NCBI GenBank assembly: GCA_037954665.1
Contig: JBBMOL010000225.1
Span: 186,001-250,000 of the forward strand
Reading direction: 5' to 3'
Origin: Laguncularia racemosa
Taxonomy: Eukaryota; Streptophyta; Magnoliopsida; Myrtales; Combretaceae
DNA length: 64,000 nt
This document shows positions 10,514-22,717 of this stretch, piece after piece; position 1 is the first letter of the stretch, and the number at the start of each line of letters is the position of its first letter. The notes below the pieces were generated by a model that saw nothing but the letters and a program-made list of their open reading frames with translations, was not told where the DNA came from and made no database searches. Made by a program: the position numbers and the translations under genes.

Positions 10514-12737
10514 TAGAAGTGATTTATGTTGTTGTTATAGCTGAATATAGCCTTATAATGCGACTGCTGACTGGTTTGGTTATGAATAATTCGCATAGTG
10601 AATGGATGTATTGCCTTTATCGGTTCCTTCTTATTTTTTCTACACCTACATTCCAGGATTTGATCCCTGGCTCCATCATTTATGTATATAGGTTAGACTT
10701 TCCCCGAACATGAGTGAGCTGCAATGTGATAGAAATCTTTAAAATGGGAGGTGGTCTCTTAGGTGATTCTTTTTTTTTTTTTTTTTTGCCGAATTGGATC
10801 AAGCATTGATCTTTCTCGCATCAATGCGACAGATTGTTTCAAGGCATGTTGTTTGCTTATCCTTTCAAAGGATCTACATTCAAAAGCTTCAGTTTTGAAA
10901 CATCACTCCCCTTATTATATTGTAATATATAGTTCTCTGTAAACTCTTGCTTTTTATATTTTATTTCTTATTCAATATTTTTGTTCATTGCATCATTAAT
11001 TTTCATTAATTAAATTTGTCATTTTTTTTCTTTGTCAAACACACCATTAATTATCTTTTTATTATTTGGATTAATTATATCATCCATATGTAACGAATGT
11101 TATTGTCTCAACTTTTATCTTTCTTGTCTCTATGGGGAGGCAATTTTTCTTTCAATCAACTCATCCCATTTCTATGGGCACTATGATTTTTTTTTTTTTT
11201 TGTCTATATTATCTTTTAGATTATTGGGAGAAATTTGAGGAATATTATTAGATTTGAAATGAATTTCTTTTAAGAAATGAATTAATTCATGTTGGCAACA
11301 CATTCTTGTGTTTAGGTACTATATATATATGAATCTACCATGGATCAATTTGTTGTCAGCTTAGCTTGTGCTAAGGTTGTGATGCTTTGAAGAGGTTTAT
11401 TTTTTGACTGTGGTCCATGGAATTCAGTGTTTTTGATACATATAGTAGAAGTTCAGCTAACCATTGACTTTAACAAATGTCGTGGTGGTTTTTGAAGGAT
11501 TTTTTTAAGTTGTTTATTTTTCAATAGGGCCCATGGATAGGCAATGGTTATATTTAAATAATTGTAACTTTGAAAAATAATATACTTAAATAATATATTG
11601 TATTATATAAATAATTAAGCTTTTTATTAATTTTGTATATTTTTCATCCAATAAAATATTTTTCATTCATTTTTTTTATTCAAAGTACCTTATTATCTTT
11701 GAAATTATGTTATTTATATTTATCATTTTTGTGTTTAAATTTTTATAGAAATTGGACCATCGTGTATGTTAACTTAGGAGTATAAAGATCTTTACACTCT
11801 AGACAAATGAGTATTGACTTTTAGTACTCCATATTGAGTTATGTTGCCAAAAAAAAAAAAAAATGAATATCATTCAACATATTTACAATTAGGGAGGAGA
11901 AATTCAAATTTGTGTCATTCGATGTTCCAACATTACTTGAATGTCATTTGAACATAATTATTATACTATTAATGGAAAAAGTATCATGCATATTTATTTT
12001 AAGGTTCAAAAATTATTTAAAAGTTATCATATAAAAATGAGGTCATTAATGGTTGTAAAATGAAAGAACCATTGATATATATATATAAAAAATTAATCAA
12101 TTAATGTTAAAATTTTGCATTTATGAAACTATCATTTTTTATATGCCTCAAAATTTTTTTCAATTATGTTTCTTAAAATAATAACTCTTCATTTTCCATA
12201 AATTAAGTCTAATGTATGGAAATTTCCTTTACCATAATTTCATAAGAATTGTTATTAACCATAAAATTTAACTTGTTATTAATTTGAATGTAAAATATGA
12301 ACCTCATATGAAAGAACAACAGAAAGTTTTTGTTTAAAATGAGTTTTGTTTAAAATGAGTCTTTATGCATCTGATGTACCTTTTAGAATTTTATACAACC
12401 TTTACATAATTTAAAGCAAAAGAATACAACTCTTTACATATATGAATTTGGCTTTTACTTTTTGAAAAATTATAATGCTTTTTAAATGATATGTCATTAT
12501 ATTCCTTGGCAATAATCACACAAAACTTCTATATATTATATTATTTTATAATTAAATAATAGTGTTTATCCTGTTACTTTAACAATATATAATTAGATAC
12601 TGTTAACATGTTAATTGTCATAATCATTTAAGTAAATTCATTATTTTTGCTCATATGTATTGTTTAAATCAATAACCACATATAACATGGGCCTTAACCT
12701 AGATAGTAGCAATTGTATACTTTATAAATGATTTTGT
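10514..12737. other. 3' flank of the XYPPX gene and AT-rich intergenic DNA
   Basis: The first few hundred bases hold the gene's 3' UTR; no clear poly(A) signal can be singled out among many AT-rich candidates. Beyond about 10.9 kb there are only long T and A runs, such as at 11189-11202 and 11850-11864. No gene is supported. Confidence 0.5.
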
Positions 12738-13501
12738 TATGTATATATATTTGAAAATTTTTGCTATTAATCCTAATGTTTATTAAAAATCTTAATATGA
12801 TATAACAACTATTTTGATAGTATGTTCTCATATTATTATACTTTAATTTAATCTATTTATTTCCCAACATTCCATTATATTCAATTCTCATCTTAAAGTA
12901 TTAATTGCATTATATTTTAGTCAATTTCTACGTAAATATTGATTTTTTTTAGTGAAGTTAAAGGAACAATAAAATTTTTAATTTAAAATATTGCATTAGA
13001 TTTGAATTATTTATATGAAATGGTTGCTTCATATTGCTTTTAAAATAATGACTTTAACACTAATCCATTTTGCTTTTAAAAGGAATATAGAAGTTAGAGC
13101 GATAGAGAGTGTATATTGGAATGTTTTGTTTATTTTGAGATGATATATTTTTTCATTATATAGATTTTTTTGGATATATATATATTTGCTAGTTTTTGCT
13201 TTTAATACACCCTAATAATTATTAAAAATCTTAATATAATAATAAAACTCTCATATTAATTATAGTCTAATTTAACTCTTTATATTCAAAGATTACATCG
13301 TATTCAATTCTCATATTAAATATAGTATTAATTGCATTCTAATTAATCATTTGTAAGTATTGATTTTTATAAGAACTTCAAAAATATGGTAAACTTTTGA
13401 ATTTAAGAGATTATATTATAATTTAAACCCTTTATATGTACTTGATCCTCCATACTTAAACACTTAAAAATAAATTAATGAGAGAGAGAGAGAGTTGCAT
13501 T

Positions 13502-13536
<35 letters not shown>

Positions 13537-14240
13537 TTTCCTAAAATAAATAAACGGATGACTATGACAAATATCTTCTTACATTATAATATGATCAAAA
13601 AGTCTAAATGTTGAAAAGGAATATAAGAATTGGCATTCTATTTTATTTTTTATTAAAACACTCGATGGTTGATTTTTTTTAATGGGATTCAAAAGAATAA
13701 ATAATTTTTCAAATTGAAAAGATGCAATAAAAATATTTATTTATAGAAAGTAAGACATGTAAATGTGGATTTGAAAGTGAAATGAGAATATTCTATATAT
13801 TAAAAAAAACCGTGACATTTTAATATGTTGTAATGTCCATTAGTTAATTAATTAAATATTTTATTAATGCAAATTCAAGTCAATAAGTGGAACAAATAAT
13901 ATGGTTTAAATACTAATCCAATTTCCATTTAAAAAGAAAATAAAAATTAGAATGATATACAGATTATATTAGGATATTATATTTATTATGAGATTACATA
14001 CTTTTGTAAATTTAGATCTTTTTATATTTATTTATATTTCATTTTAAAGTTGTTTTTGTTATATGTATGTATGGAAGTTTTTGCTATTGATACACCATAG
14101 CATTTATTAAAAATCTTAATATGACAATAACAGCTGTATTAAAAGCATACTCGGTTACATATTCAATTCTCATCTTAGGGCATTAATTGTATTCTAATTG
14201 AATCTTTTTATATTTAAATATTCCTTTTCCATTTAATGAT
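12738..14240. repeat. Diverged long-period repeat, about 430-450 bases per unit
   Basis: A block containing TTATTAAAAATCTTAATATG, then TATTCAATTCTCAT, then a TTAATTGCATT-like segment occurs at about 12759-12915, 13185-13345 and 14080-14195. The first two are about 430 apart and the third about 890 further on, that is two periods. The linking sequence (a TTTTAAAAGGAATATAGAAGTTAG-like stretch) also recurs near 13070 and 13925. Sequence is over 75 percent A+T, which makes alignment by eye uncertain. No coding sequence is present. Confidence 0.55.
13480..13534. repeat. Microsatellites (GA)n and (TA)n
   Basis: A (GA) run at 13480-13494 and a (TA) run at 13506-13534, separated by TGCATTATAC. Likely length-variable. 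Confidence 0.9.
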
Positions 14241-14399
14241 CAATGATAATCAATGATTGAATTTAAGGTTTTCTTTTTTGTCGTTGAATTCCAAAGATGC
14301 ATTTAATAAAAAAACAAAGTACACACATCAGAGTTCTTCCAGCAAAGCACGTTATTTACACCCAGCACCTACAGTCTACAGATGCTACCAGGACGTTAG

Positions 14400-15010
14400 T
14401 CTAAGGTTGCCGCACCCCAACGCTATGCCTATTCCTTACAACATCATGTCTGTTACTAGCTGTGTCAAAAGGATCTTCCACCAGGTATCGCCACAAGGCC
14501 GAGGGATCTTCATCTCCAAAAAGTATTTCCTCCTCGTTCATCATTCCCTTTTTGCTAGTTTGTTTGCCGCCGCATTTTCATCAAAGGGTACCCTACAGAA
14601 CACAATATTGTTAAAGCACTTTTTGAGATCCTTACACAAATTAAGAACATAGTTTAGCTCATCTCTGTTAATCCATCCGATTGCAACTTGGGAGTTGGTT
14701 TCAACCACAACATTCTTTAGTCCTCTTAAATGTAGCAATTTCATTGCATGACCTGTCGCTAAGAGCTCCGCTTCTAAAGGGGATGTTCCAGCTATTTTCC
14801 TACTGAACCCTCCTACTATTCTTCCATCGTGGTCTCTACAGATACCTCCTATACCAGCCCTCTTCCCATCGTCCGATGCTGCCCCATCACAATTACACTA
14901 CTCCCATCCCACCATTGGTGGTATTCATTCCGCATGGAACTTCCATCTGTTCGCCGTCGTCTTTTTACCCCTCATAGTTGCCCACCATTCTTCTACCTTC
15001 GCTCGCACTT
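14400..15010 (-). pseudogene. LINE-derived RNase H-like domain, antisense fragment
   Basis: Read on the minus strand from about 15010 to 14541, one frame gives an RVT_3-type RNase H domain. It has the NCDGA motif that opens the domain (first Asp), the PLEAELLA motif with the second acidic residue, the VVVETNSQVAIGWI segment (third) and the VPFDENAAANKLAK end. One stop precedes the NCDGA motif, about where a Trp is expected, and another sits further upstream; the frame closes at the stop below 14544. A further open stretch in another frame continues to about 14412. Such domains form the C-terminus of plant L1-like LINE polyproteins or stand alone in their wake. No promoter or start is supported, so it is a relic. 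Confidence 0.75.
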
Positions 15011-15794
15011 TCAATCGATAAAAATTGAAAAGCACAATTTTACTTTATCGAGGTGGCTAAGGGGGAACCTCCTACGTTAGGCGTTAGGAAAAGGAATAAT
15101 AGAATTCCGAGGCTTTGGTAACGTTGGAAGCTGTGGGAACTAGACCTCCTCGTCAAAAAGATGATCTGTCTACTTTCTATTGTGAATAGAGGCTCTAAAC
15201 CTGATGGTCTTAAGTTTATTATCTTCGCCATAAAGTCTTTCAACCCCTAGTTTAATAACAGATCTACTAACCTATGGCTGATCACAATTACAAGCTTGTA
15301 CCAAAAGTTTTATGCCATAGACCTCACCAAGGAGAAAACCACATAAAGGTGATCGGTGTTCTTCAAGTATTGTTACCATGAAGAAACAACCCTTTAATGC
15401 TACCATGTCAAACAACTTTTATAAAAGACCATATCTTATAAGATTTGGATCTTCAAATAGGAGTTTCCAATTATTGTTAACAATAGGAGCATCAAAGAAC
15501 TCCTGGATGCAAACATCCGATAAAAGTGTAGAATCGTAGTACCATCGACAATATCGTAACCAATCCTTGACCTATACTCGAAGAGAACTCCATTCCAAGA
15601 AATCTTTCACTCCTAGCATAAGGAATAAGTCATTAGGGATTAATTGTAATTCTTGAGTATTCCTTTGGAAGAAACTTGAGAATTACACCCTTAAGATATG
15701 GTTTAAGTGGCTGACCTCTGCCAAGCCAAAGCTCAATAGGGAATCACAGTTAGTTCCACATCGCATACACCTGCTTGAAGTGGAGTGAATGGGT
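15011..15794. other. Unassigned sequence between LINE relic and Sirevirus
   Basis: GC content is higher than in the flanks and several short frames exist on both strands, but I recognise no domain. It may be older transposon sequence. I cannot assign it. Confidence 0.3.
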
Positions 15795-15966
15795 GTGATA
15801 TAAAAAAGGGGGAGAATTAAAATACAGAATTGTGATATAAGAATTAGAACTGTGAAGTACTAAATAATAACTGCTGTGAAGTAGACAAAACTGACTAATT
15901 TGTAGCTAATATTTTTTTATGTTAGTTTTATGAGAAAGGATTTTGCTACCATCAAAAAGGGGAGGA
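15795..15966 (+). mobile_element. Orphan 3' internal end of a Sirevirus, abutting the next LTR
   Basis: This segment matches the end of the internal region of the element to its right (about 24684-24876): the AGGGGGAGAATTAAA tract, the AATTGTGATAT and AACTGCTGTGAAGTA region, TATGAGAAAGGATTTTGC and the last polypurine tract CAAAAAGGGGAGGA. It runs straight into the LTR at 15967. In a normal single element the sequence before the 5' LTR is host DNA, so this is a scrap of a second copy that shares the LTR. Left of about 15795 the similarity ends. Confidence 0.8.
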
Positions 15967-17483
15967 TGTTATGTTTTCTCTTAAAAGTATTTTGATGATA
16001 ACAAAAAATACTAAATATTTTTAATGAAATTCATTCAGTGTATAAGAATAATTATATTTACAATTTGACAAAGAGTTAGAAGGTATAAATGAAGGAAAGC
16101 TACGTTGTTTTTTACTCAGAAGATAAGTCAGAAGGTGTTGCTGTTATGAGTTCTTATAAATAGAACAACTTTATATATCAATGTAAGTTGGTTAACTATC
16201 AATTTTGAAGACCCAACTCTACTTATTAAATATATTTGGGTAACATATTCAATTTGTTTCATTAAAGTAGGACAAATATCCATGGGGATCTAAGTGTTTA
16301 ATTTTGGAATTAAGAGATTGAGTTAATTGTTCATGATTAATTTCATATATTTGGTTTTGCTATAAGAAGATCAATATTTAGATAATATGTTTCACTAAAG
16401 TAGGAGAAATATCCATGGAAATCTACGTGACTAATTTTTTAATTAAGAGATTCAGTTAAGTCATGATTAATTCATGATTGATCTTGTATATCTGGTTCTG
16501 CTACAAGAAGATTAGTATTAAAAAGATTATGTCAAAGATCACATACCTTCATGAATTCAAGGATGAGAGAGAGTTCTTAGATATTCCTCAAAATCAGTGG
16601 GTGATTGATTTCATTAATCGATTTTGTGCAGATGAGATATATCACGATGTAAGGATGTATCTGGACTATTTTCAACAACCGATTGGACAGAATTTCCATA
16701 ACATATTATGAAGATATCAGATTAAAGTTTCAAAATCTAGCAAATATCTACAAATCTCTTGGGATATTTCTCAAACATTCAAAGCAATATCATGACAACA
16801 AACTTTCTAGTTAAAGATAGATCAATGATGTAGCCATTACACTTCAGTGAATAAAGAGAGGCGAAATCAAAAGATTCAAGACATAGAAGAAAATACAAAA
16901 TAGTACAACATTCGTTTATTAGAAAAAGAGCATTATTAGAACCCATAGACTAACTAGAAGCTACTCTGTCTTTTACATATTTTCATATTACACTCGAATT
17001 AATTTTTGGAGGATACAAATTCTCATTTCATCATCTGTTTTTGATAATTCTTGAAAGCTAGATACGCGTATTAGTAAGAGGTTACTTGTAACTCTATAGA
17101 TTGTGAATAGCCTTAGAGATAGGCTAGATAGGCAGAGCAGGGTGTTTTTGAAGCCAAGATGTTGGCAGAACAATTGTAATTTCTCAAATTTATTTTGGAT
17201 TAGTGGAATGATACCGATGTGGAAAACTGGATCCTTAGTAGTAGAGTTGGAAGAGAGGACTAATGCTTAAAGCAAAACCTCTATAAATAACTTGCTCAAT
17301 TCTCTTCTCTCTATCTTTTAATTTCTATTCTATAATAGCTTGTAATTGTTTATAAATATTTGCTTTCACGCTATAGTTAAATTAAATAGTCAAAGAGATT
17401 GTTTTTAACTAGCAATTTTTTTTAAAATTAAGCTAATAATCAATTCACCCCTCCCCTCTTGATTACTTAATTCGGGACTAACA
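15967..17483 (+). repeat. Sirevirus 5' LTR
   Basis: Runs from TGTTATGTTTTC to GGACTAACA, directly before the primer binding site. It has a TATA box (TATAAATAG, 16155-16163). An internal tandem duplication of about 130 bases is present at about 16256-16387 and 16388-16517; both copies contain a TTTCACTAAAGTAGGA-like start and the ATATCCATGG motif. The same duplication is in the 3' LTR, so it predates insertion. A 77-codon open frame (16478-16711) inside the LTR is not preserved in the 3' LTR. Confidence 0.88.
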
Positions 17484-17500
17484 TTTGGTATTAGAGCGGG
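17484..17500 (+). other. Primer binding site (initiator tRNA-Met)
   Basis: TTTGGTATTAGAGCGGG follows the LTR end at once. It matches the usual plant copia site TTGGTATCAGAGC, complementary to the 3' end of initiator tRNA-Met, apart from one C-to-T change. Confidence 0.85.
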
Positions 17501-17531
17501 GACTTTAATAATACTTTGTGTTCAAGATCTT

Positions 17532-19425
17532 ATGGTTGAAAACAATATTTCTATTTCTACTAATCGTGCTCTTTACTTTGATGGTACTAATTTTGGTTAT
17601 TGGAAATTTAGGATGGAAACCTATATCAAGGCGACAGACTTTAACTCATGGGAAATCATGCAAATTGGAGATGAAACTGTCGAAGAGGAAGGAGATTAGA
17701 CTTTGATAGAAGCTGAGAAGAGAAAGCTTGAAAAGAATCATCAAGCTAAGAACTTGTTACTTGCTACAATAGCTCATTCTAAATATTACTTGATTTCTTC
17801 TTGTAGGATTGCGAAAGAAATCTGGGACACACACTATGAAACTCATGAAGGAACATCAACAATCAAAGATACTAGGGTTAACTCATTAATGTAGGAATAT
17901 GAGTTGTTTTGGTTTAAGCCTGATGAAAATATTAAGGAATCTTTCAATCATTTTACAGCAATTACAAATCAATTACCTTTACTTAACTATAAACTGAAAG
18001 ACACTGATCTTGTACGAAAAATTTTAAGAATTTTGCCTAGATCATAGGATGCTAAAAATATTGTGATCAAGGAAACTCAAGAGTTTAACAAACTGGCATT
18101 AAGCTAGTTGAGAGAAAAACTAATGGCATATGAATCTCACATCGACATACCTTTGATTAAGACAATAGCAAAAGAAACATAGTATTTAAAGTTAGAGAAG
18201 TGGAGAACAATTTTGATATAGAAGCAGGAAGTGATGAGCATGAAGACATAAATTTGCTAACTAAATGTCTTAGTCAATTTCTAAAAAGAAAAGGTAAGCA
18301 AATGTCATTTAATAAAAGGTCAAGTTCTAACTATGAAAAATTTGATATAGGAAAAGGAAGAAAAGAAAGAGAAAAAGAAGGAATTGATATGTTATGAATG
18401 CAAGAAACCGGGTCATATAAATATGAATGTTTGATGCTTATCAAGAAACTTGAAAAGTATAATAAGAAACGCAAAGCACTGTTATCAACCTAGAGTGACT
18501 TAAAAGACTCATAATCTAATGTAGAGAATTCTGAAGATAAAGATGAGGAAGTAAACGTGTGTCTCATGGCAATGTTTGAGTTACATTCTAATTCTGAATT
18601 AGAAGAGGATTTACTTGATAATGTTTATGCCGAGATTAAAAAATTGTTAAATGCATTAACTAAGGTAGATGTTAAAATTAACAAACTTAATTTAGAAAAT
18701 AGATCCTTAGTTGATGAGAAAAATGTGTTGACTCAAACAAATGCACTCTTAGTTGATGAGATTGACATATTAAAAATTGATTTTGAAGTTCTACAGATTG
18801 ATAATGACAATCTATGCATAGCAAAGGATGCTTTAACTAATGAGAATATTCTATTAAGAAAAGAAATTAAAGATCTTAAAGTTAGAATAAACGAACTTTC
18901 TCAAACAATTGATAACACATTTAGTAAATTCAGTGAAAGCAATAAAAAATTACAAATGTTAATTTTTTCTTAAAGAATTGACAATTCAAAATCCGGTTTA
19001 GGATAAAATAAGGTAGAAAGCTCAAATGTTGTAAAAAGGACTGTTTTTTCAAATAAAACTCTAATTTAAAAGAATGATGAAAATAATAAAAATAAAGGCA
19101 AAGGCAAAAGTTGTATCACAAGACAGAAGGTACATAAGAAGGTACCTAGATCAGAATAGAAAATATCTTATCAAGGGATATAACAAGAGACTAGTCAAAA
19201 GGTATGTTAGAAGGTATCTTGATCATTAGCAATCAAGGTAGGTAAGTAACCGGTATAATGTAACTAATACCTATGCTTGTTTCTTCTGTAATAAGTTGGA
19301 GCATATTGAAAAGCATTGTTATTATAAAAATAACAAGCTTAATCCAAATTAAGTGAATCAACTTAATAACACGAGCTTGAATTTTAAAGGGCCTAAGCTT
19401 GTTTGGGTTCCAAAAAGGATATGAT
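17532..19425 (+). pseudogene. Sirevirus gag (broken)
   Basis: The start codon at 17532 opens a frame with FDGTNFGYWKFRM, the N-terminal motif of copia gag (DUF4219). A TAG at 17697-17699 is followed in another frame by the UBN2-type gag core (about 17703-18170: NLLLATIAHSKYY, EIWDTHYETHEG). A first zinc knuckle CYECKKPGH starts at 18390 and is frameshifted before its last Cys. Next comes a long coiled coil (18557-18973, heptad-rich Leu/Ile/Asn, NENILLRKEIKDLK), and a second, complete CX2CX4HX4C knuckle lies at 19278-19319. Gag would form the particle and bind RNA through the knuckles. The coiled coil is typical of Sirevirus gag. At least six stops and several frameshifts rule out a product. 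Confidence 0.85.
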
Positions 19426-19429
19426 CCTT

Positions 19430-22400
19430 TTTATGATGATTGTAGGAACACAGAGCAAAACTTAAGGGTACGTGGTATCTTGATTGTGGGTGTTCACGTC
19501 ATATGACTAGTAACGCTTCGTTGTTCACGAGCCTTGAATGGAAAGAAAAAGGATATGTGAAGTTTGGTGATGATAGTAAAGGAAGAATCATTGCAACTGG
19601 TAATATTGGCATTCCCCCCTTCATCATTAAAAATGTATATCTGGTATAAGGTTTGAAGCATAATTTATTAAGTATTAGTCAACTTTGCGATAAAGGATAT
19701 AAAATAACTTTTGATCAAGATAAGATCATAGCATATAATAACGACAATATAAAACTCATTGAAGGGTATAGGAAAAAGAATATTTATCTAATTAAACTTG
19801 CTAAAGTAGATGCTGAAAGTTGCTTTTTGTCTATCAATGATAGTATTTATCTCTGGCATAGAAATTTAACACATGTTAGTTTTACACAATTAGAGAATTT
19901 ATAAAAAAATAGCTTAATTAATGGCTTGCCAAAATTGAATATTAGAGAAGATATTCGTTGTGCTACATGTTTGAAAAATAAAATGATATCTATTTCTTAT
20001 AAGAATAAGAATGTTATCTCAACTAAAAGGTCATTAGAACTATCACATTTGGGTTTATTTGACCCTACATGAACCTTAAGTTTAGGTGGTAACAAATATG
20101 GACGTGTAATAGTTGATGATTTTTCTAGATATACTTAGATTCTGTTTTTACGATATAAAAGCGATGCCTACAAATTCTTTGAAAAATTTTCAAAACAAGT
20201 TCAAAATGAAAAAAAAAAAAAGAGGATATTCCATTATCAGTTTAAGGACTGGTCATGAGAAAGAATTTGAAAATAACAATTTTATTAAATTTTGTGAAGA
20301 AAATGGCATCACACATAATTTTTCTACGCTCTATACTCTACAACAAAAGGGAGTATTTGAGCATAAAAATAGAACAATCTAGAAAATGACACGCACCTTA
20401 CTAAAAGAAAGTGGTATAGCACAACATTTTTGGGTTGAAGCAATTTCAATTGTGTGCTACATCATTAATCGTGTTTATTGCCCTTTAACTAGAAAAACAT
20501 CATATGAAATTTTTAAAGGAAGGAAACCTAAAGTTTCTTATTTTCATGTTTTTTGAAGTAAGTATTTTGTAAAGAAAATAGGTATAGCTTTAGGAAAATT
20601 TAATGAAAGAGCTAACAAAGCCATATTTTTAGGATATTCAATTAGCAATAAAGCTTATTGTGTGTTTAACAAGTCTTCTAGAACAGTTGAAGAATCTATA
20701 AATGTAAGATTTGATGGAGAATGAATAATAAATGATGTTGATGATGAAAACCTGATCATATCTAAAAGTGATGTTGAAAATATTTCCTCTGTATCGATTG
20801 CAAAAATTAAAGAAAATCGGAATACAGAGTTCGATATACCAAGAATATCTAGAGTAAAAATGAACTTAGAAGGTAACTTAGAAGGTAGTTCACAAGATAA
20901 ATTAGAACCTACCTAAGTATCTATTCATCCATCTAAGTCTACAAGAATTCAATCCAATCATCCCATAAAATAGGTAATAGGTGATGTCTAAATCGGAATT
21001 AGGACTAGAGCTAGTTATAAGGATATAGAAAACCATTTTGTATTACTATTTGAAACTGAACCATCTTCAGTAGAAGAAGCTCTAGTTGATAACAATTAGA
21101 TAGATGCTATGTAGGAAGAGCTAAACCATTTTCAAAGAAATCAAGTATGGTCATTAATACTAAGACCTAAAGATAAATCCATAATAAGAACTAAATGGGT
21201 GTTCAAAAACAAATTAGAAGAAAATAGAAAAGTTGTTAGAAATAAGGCTAGGTTAGTTTCAAAAGGATACTCTAAGGAAGAAAGCATAGATTATGATGAG
21301 ACCTATGCACTTGTAGCAAGATTAGGGGCAATTGCGTCATTATTATCTTATGCATGTCTAAAGAATTTTAAATGGACAATAAGAGCGCTTTCTTAAATGG
21401 TTATATTAAAGAAGAAGTTTATGTAGAATAATCACTAGGATTTGAAGATCCTTTTAAATGGATTATGTTTACAAACTTAAAAAGGTTTTATATGGATTAA
21501 AACAGGCTCCTAGAGCATGGTATGAATGGCTTAGTCAATTTTTAATTAAGAAAGGATTCAAAAGAGGAAAAGTGGATACTACATTATTCTTAAAACATTA
21601 TGACAATGATATTCTAGTAGTACATATATATGTAGATGGTATTATATTAGGTTCCACTAATGAAGAATATTGCAAGATGTTTTCTAAGATGATGCATGTA
21701 TAGTTTGAAATGTCACTAATGGGAGAACTCAACTTCTTTTTCGGACTCCAAATAAAGCAAACAGAGGATGGTATATTTGTATGTTAAGAAAAGTACACCA
21801 ATCAAATATTAAAAAAAAAAAATTGGAAATATGAAAGGTGTAGTGACTCTTATATCAACCTCAACCAGGTTAGATGTTGATTTAGAAAGTAAAAAGGTAA
21901 ATAATAAGCTTTATAAAAGTTTAATCGGTTCCCTATTGTACTTAACTGCTTTTCGTCCTGACATATTATTCAATGTTTGTTTGTGTACTTGTTTTCAAAG
22001 TAATCCTACTGAAACACATTTAGAAGTAGTAAAAAGAATTTTTAAATACATTATATATACTACTAAGTTGGGTATCTAGTATCTAAAAAATCAAAATTAC
22101 GATTTAATTGGATATGATGAGGATTGTGCAAGGTGAAGTACATCTGGTACTTATCAATTTCCATGGGACAAGTTAGTTTATTGGTCCTTTAAGAAACAAA
22201 ACTTAGTTTCTCTTTCTATTGCTAAAGTTGAATATGTTTCCATAGGAAATTGTTATACATAGATATTATGGATAAAACAACAATTGATGGATTATGGTTT
22301 AGTATTTAAGAATATACCAATAAAATGCGACAATACTAGCACAATTAATTTAATAAAAAATCCAATGCATTATTCTAGATCTAAGCATATAAAAGTTAGA

Positions 22401-22553
22401 CATCACTTTATTAGAGATCATATAAATAATGGAGAAATAAGTATTGAATATGTTTCAACTGAAAATCAATCGGCTGACATCTTTACTAAACCATTAGATA
22501 AAATAAAATTTGAGTTTACTATAAATGAAATTGGTATTTGTTATCCTTTTTAG
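19430..22553 (+). pseudogene. Sirevirus pol: protease, integrase, RT, RNase H (broken)
   Basis: Protease: WYLDCGCSRHM at about 19473; the family's catalytic DSG reads DCG. Integrase: the pre-integrase HNLLSISQL block and zinc-finger region (19653-20010), the core start DDFSRYT (about 20116), then RTGHEKEFEN (about 20245) where the second catalytic Asp of RSDHGGEFEN is Gly, then the Glu-containing segment near 20360. RT: WVFKNK (about 21196), LKQAPRAWYEWL (about 21497), and YVDG at 21629-21640 instead of YVDD. RNase H: CDNTSTINLIKNP and ADIFTKPL, closing at 22551-22553. Stops are frequent. Losing catalytic acids in three separate enzymes fits long neutral decay. Confidence 0.88.
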
Positions 22554-22717
22554 TTATAGGTGATTAAAAAAAAAACAGAATTTTTATTTTTGCCGGTTCT
22601 TTTAAAATTTCAAATTAAGTCATTCTCACTTTCTCTCTCTTCCAAACTTTCCTCTCATTCTTAAGTATATCAATAGTCATTGTTCTTCATCTTCATCTCT
22701 CTCTAACCAAAATCACC

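Noticed and set aside
16478..16711. 77-codon frame inside the Sirevirus 5' LTR
   Set aside because: The corresponding part of the 3' LTR is shifted and stopped, and no family match is known to me.
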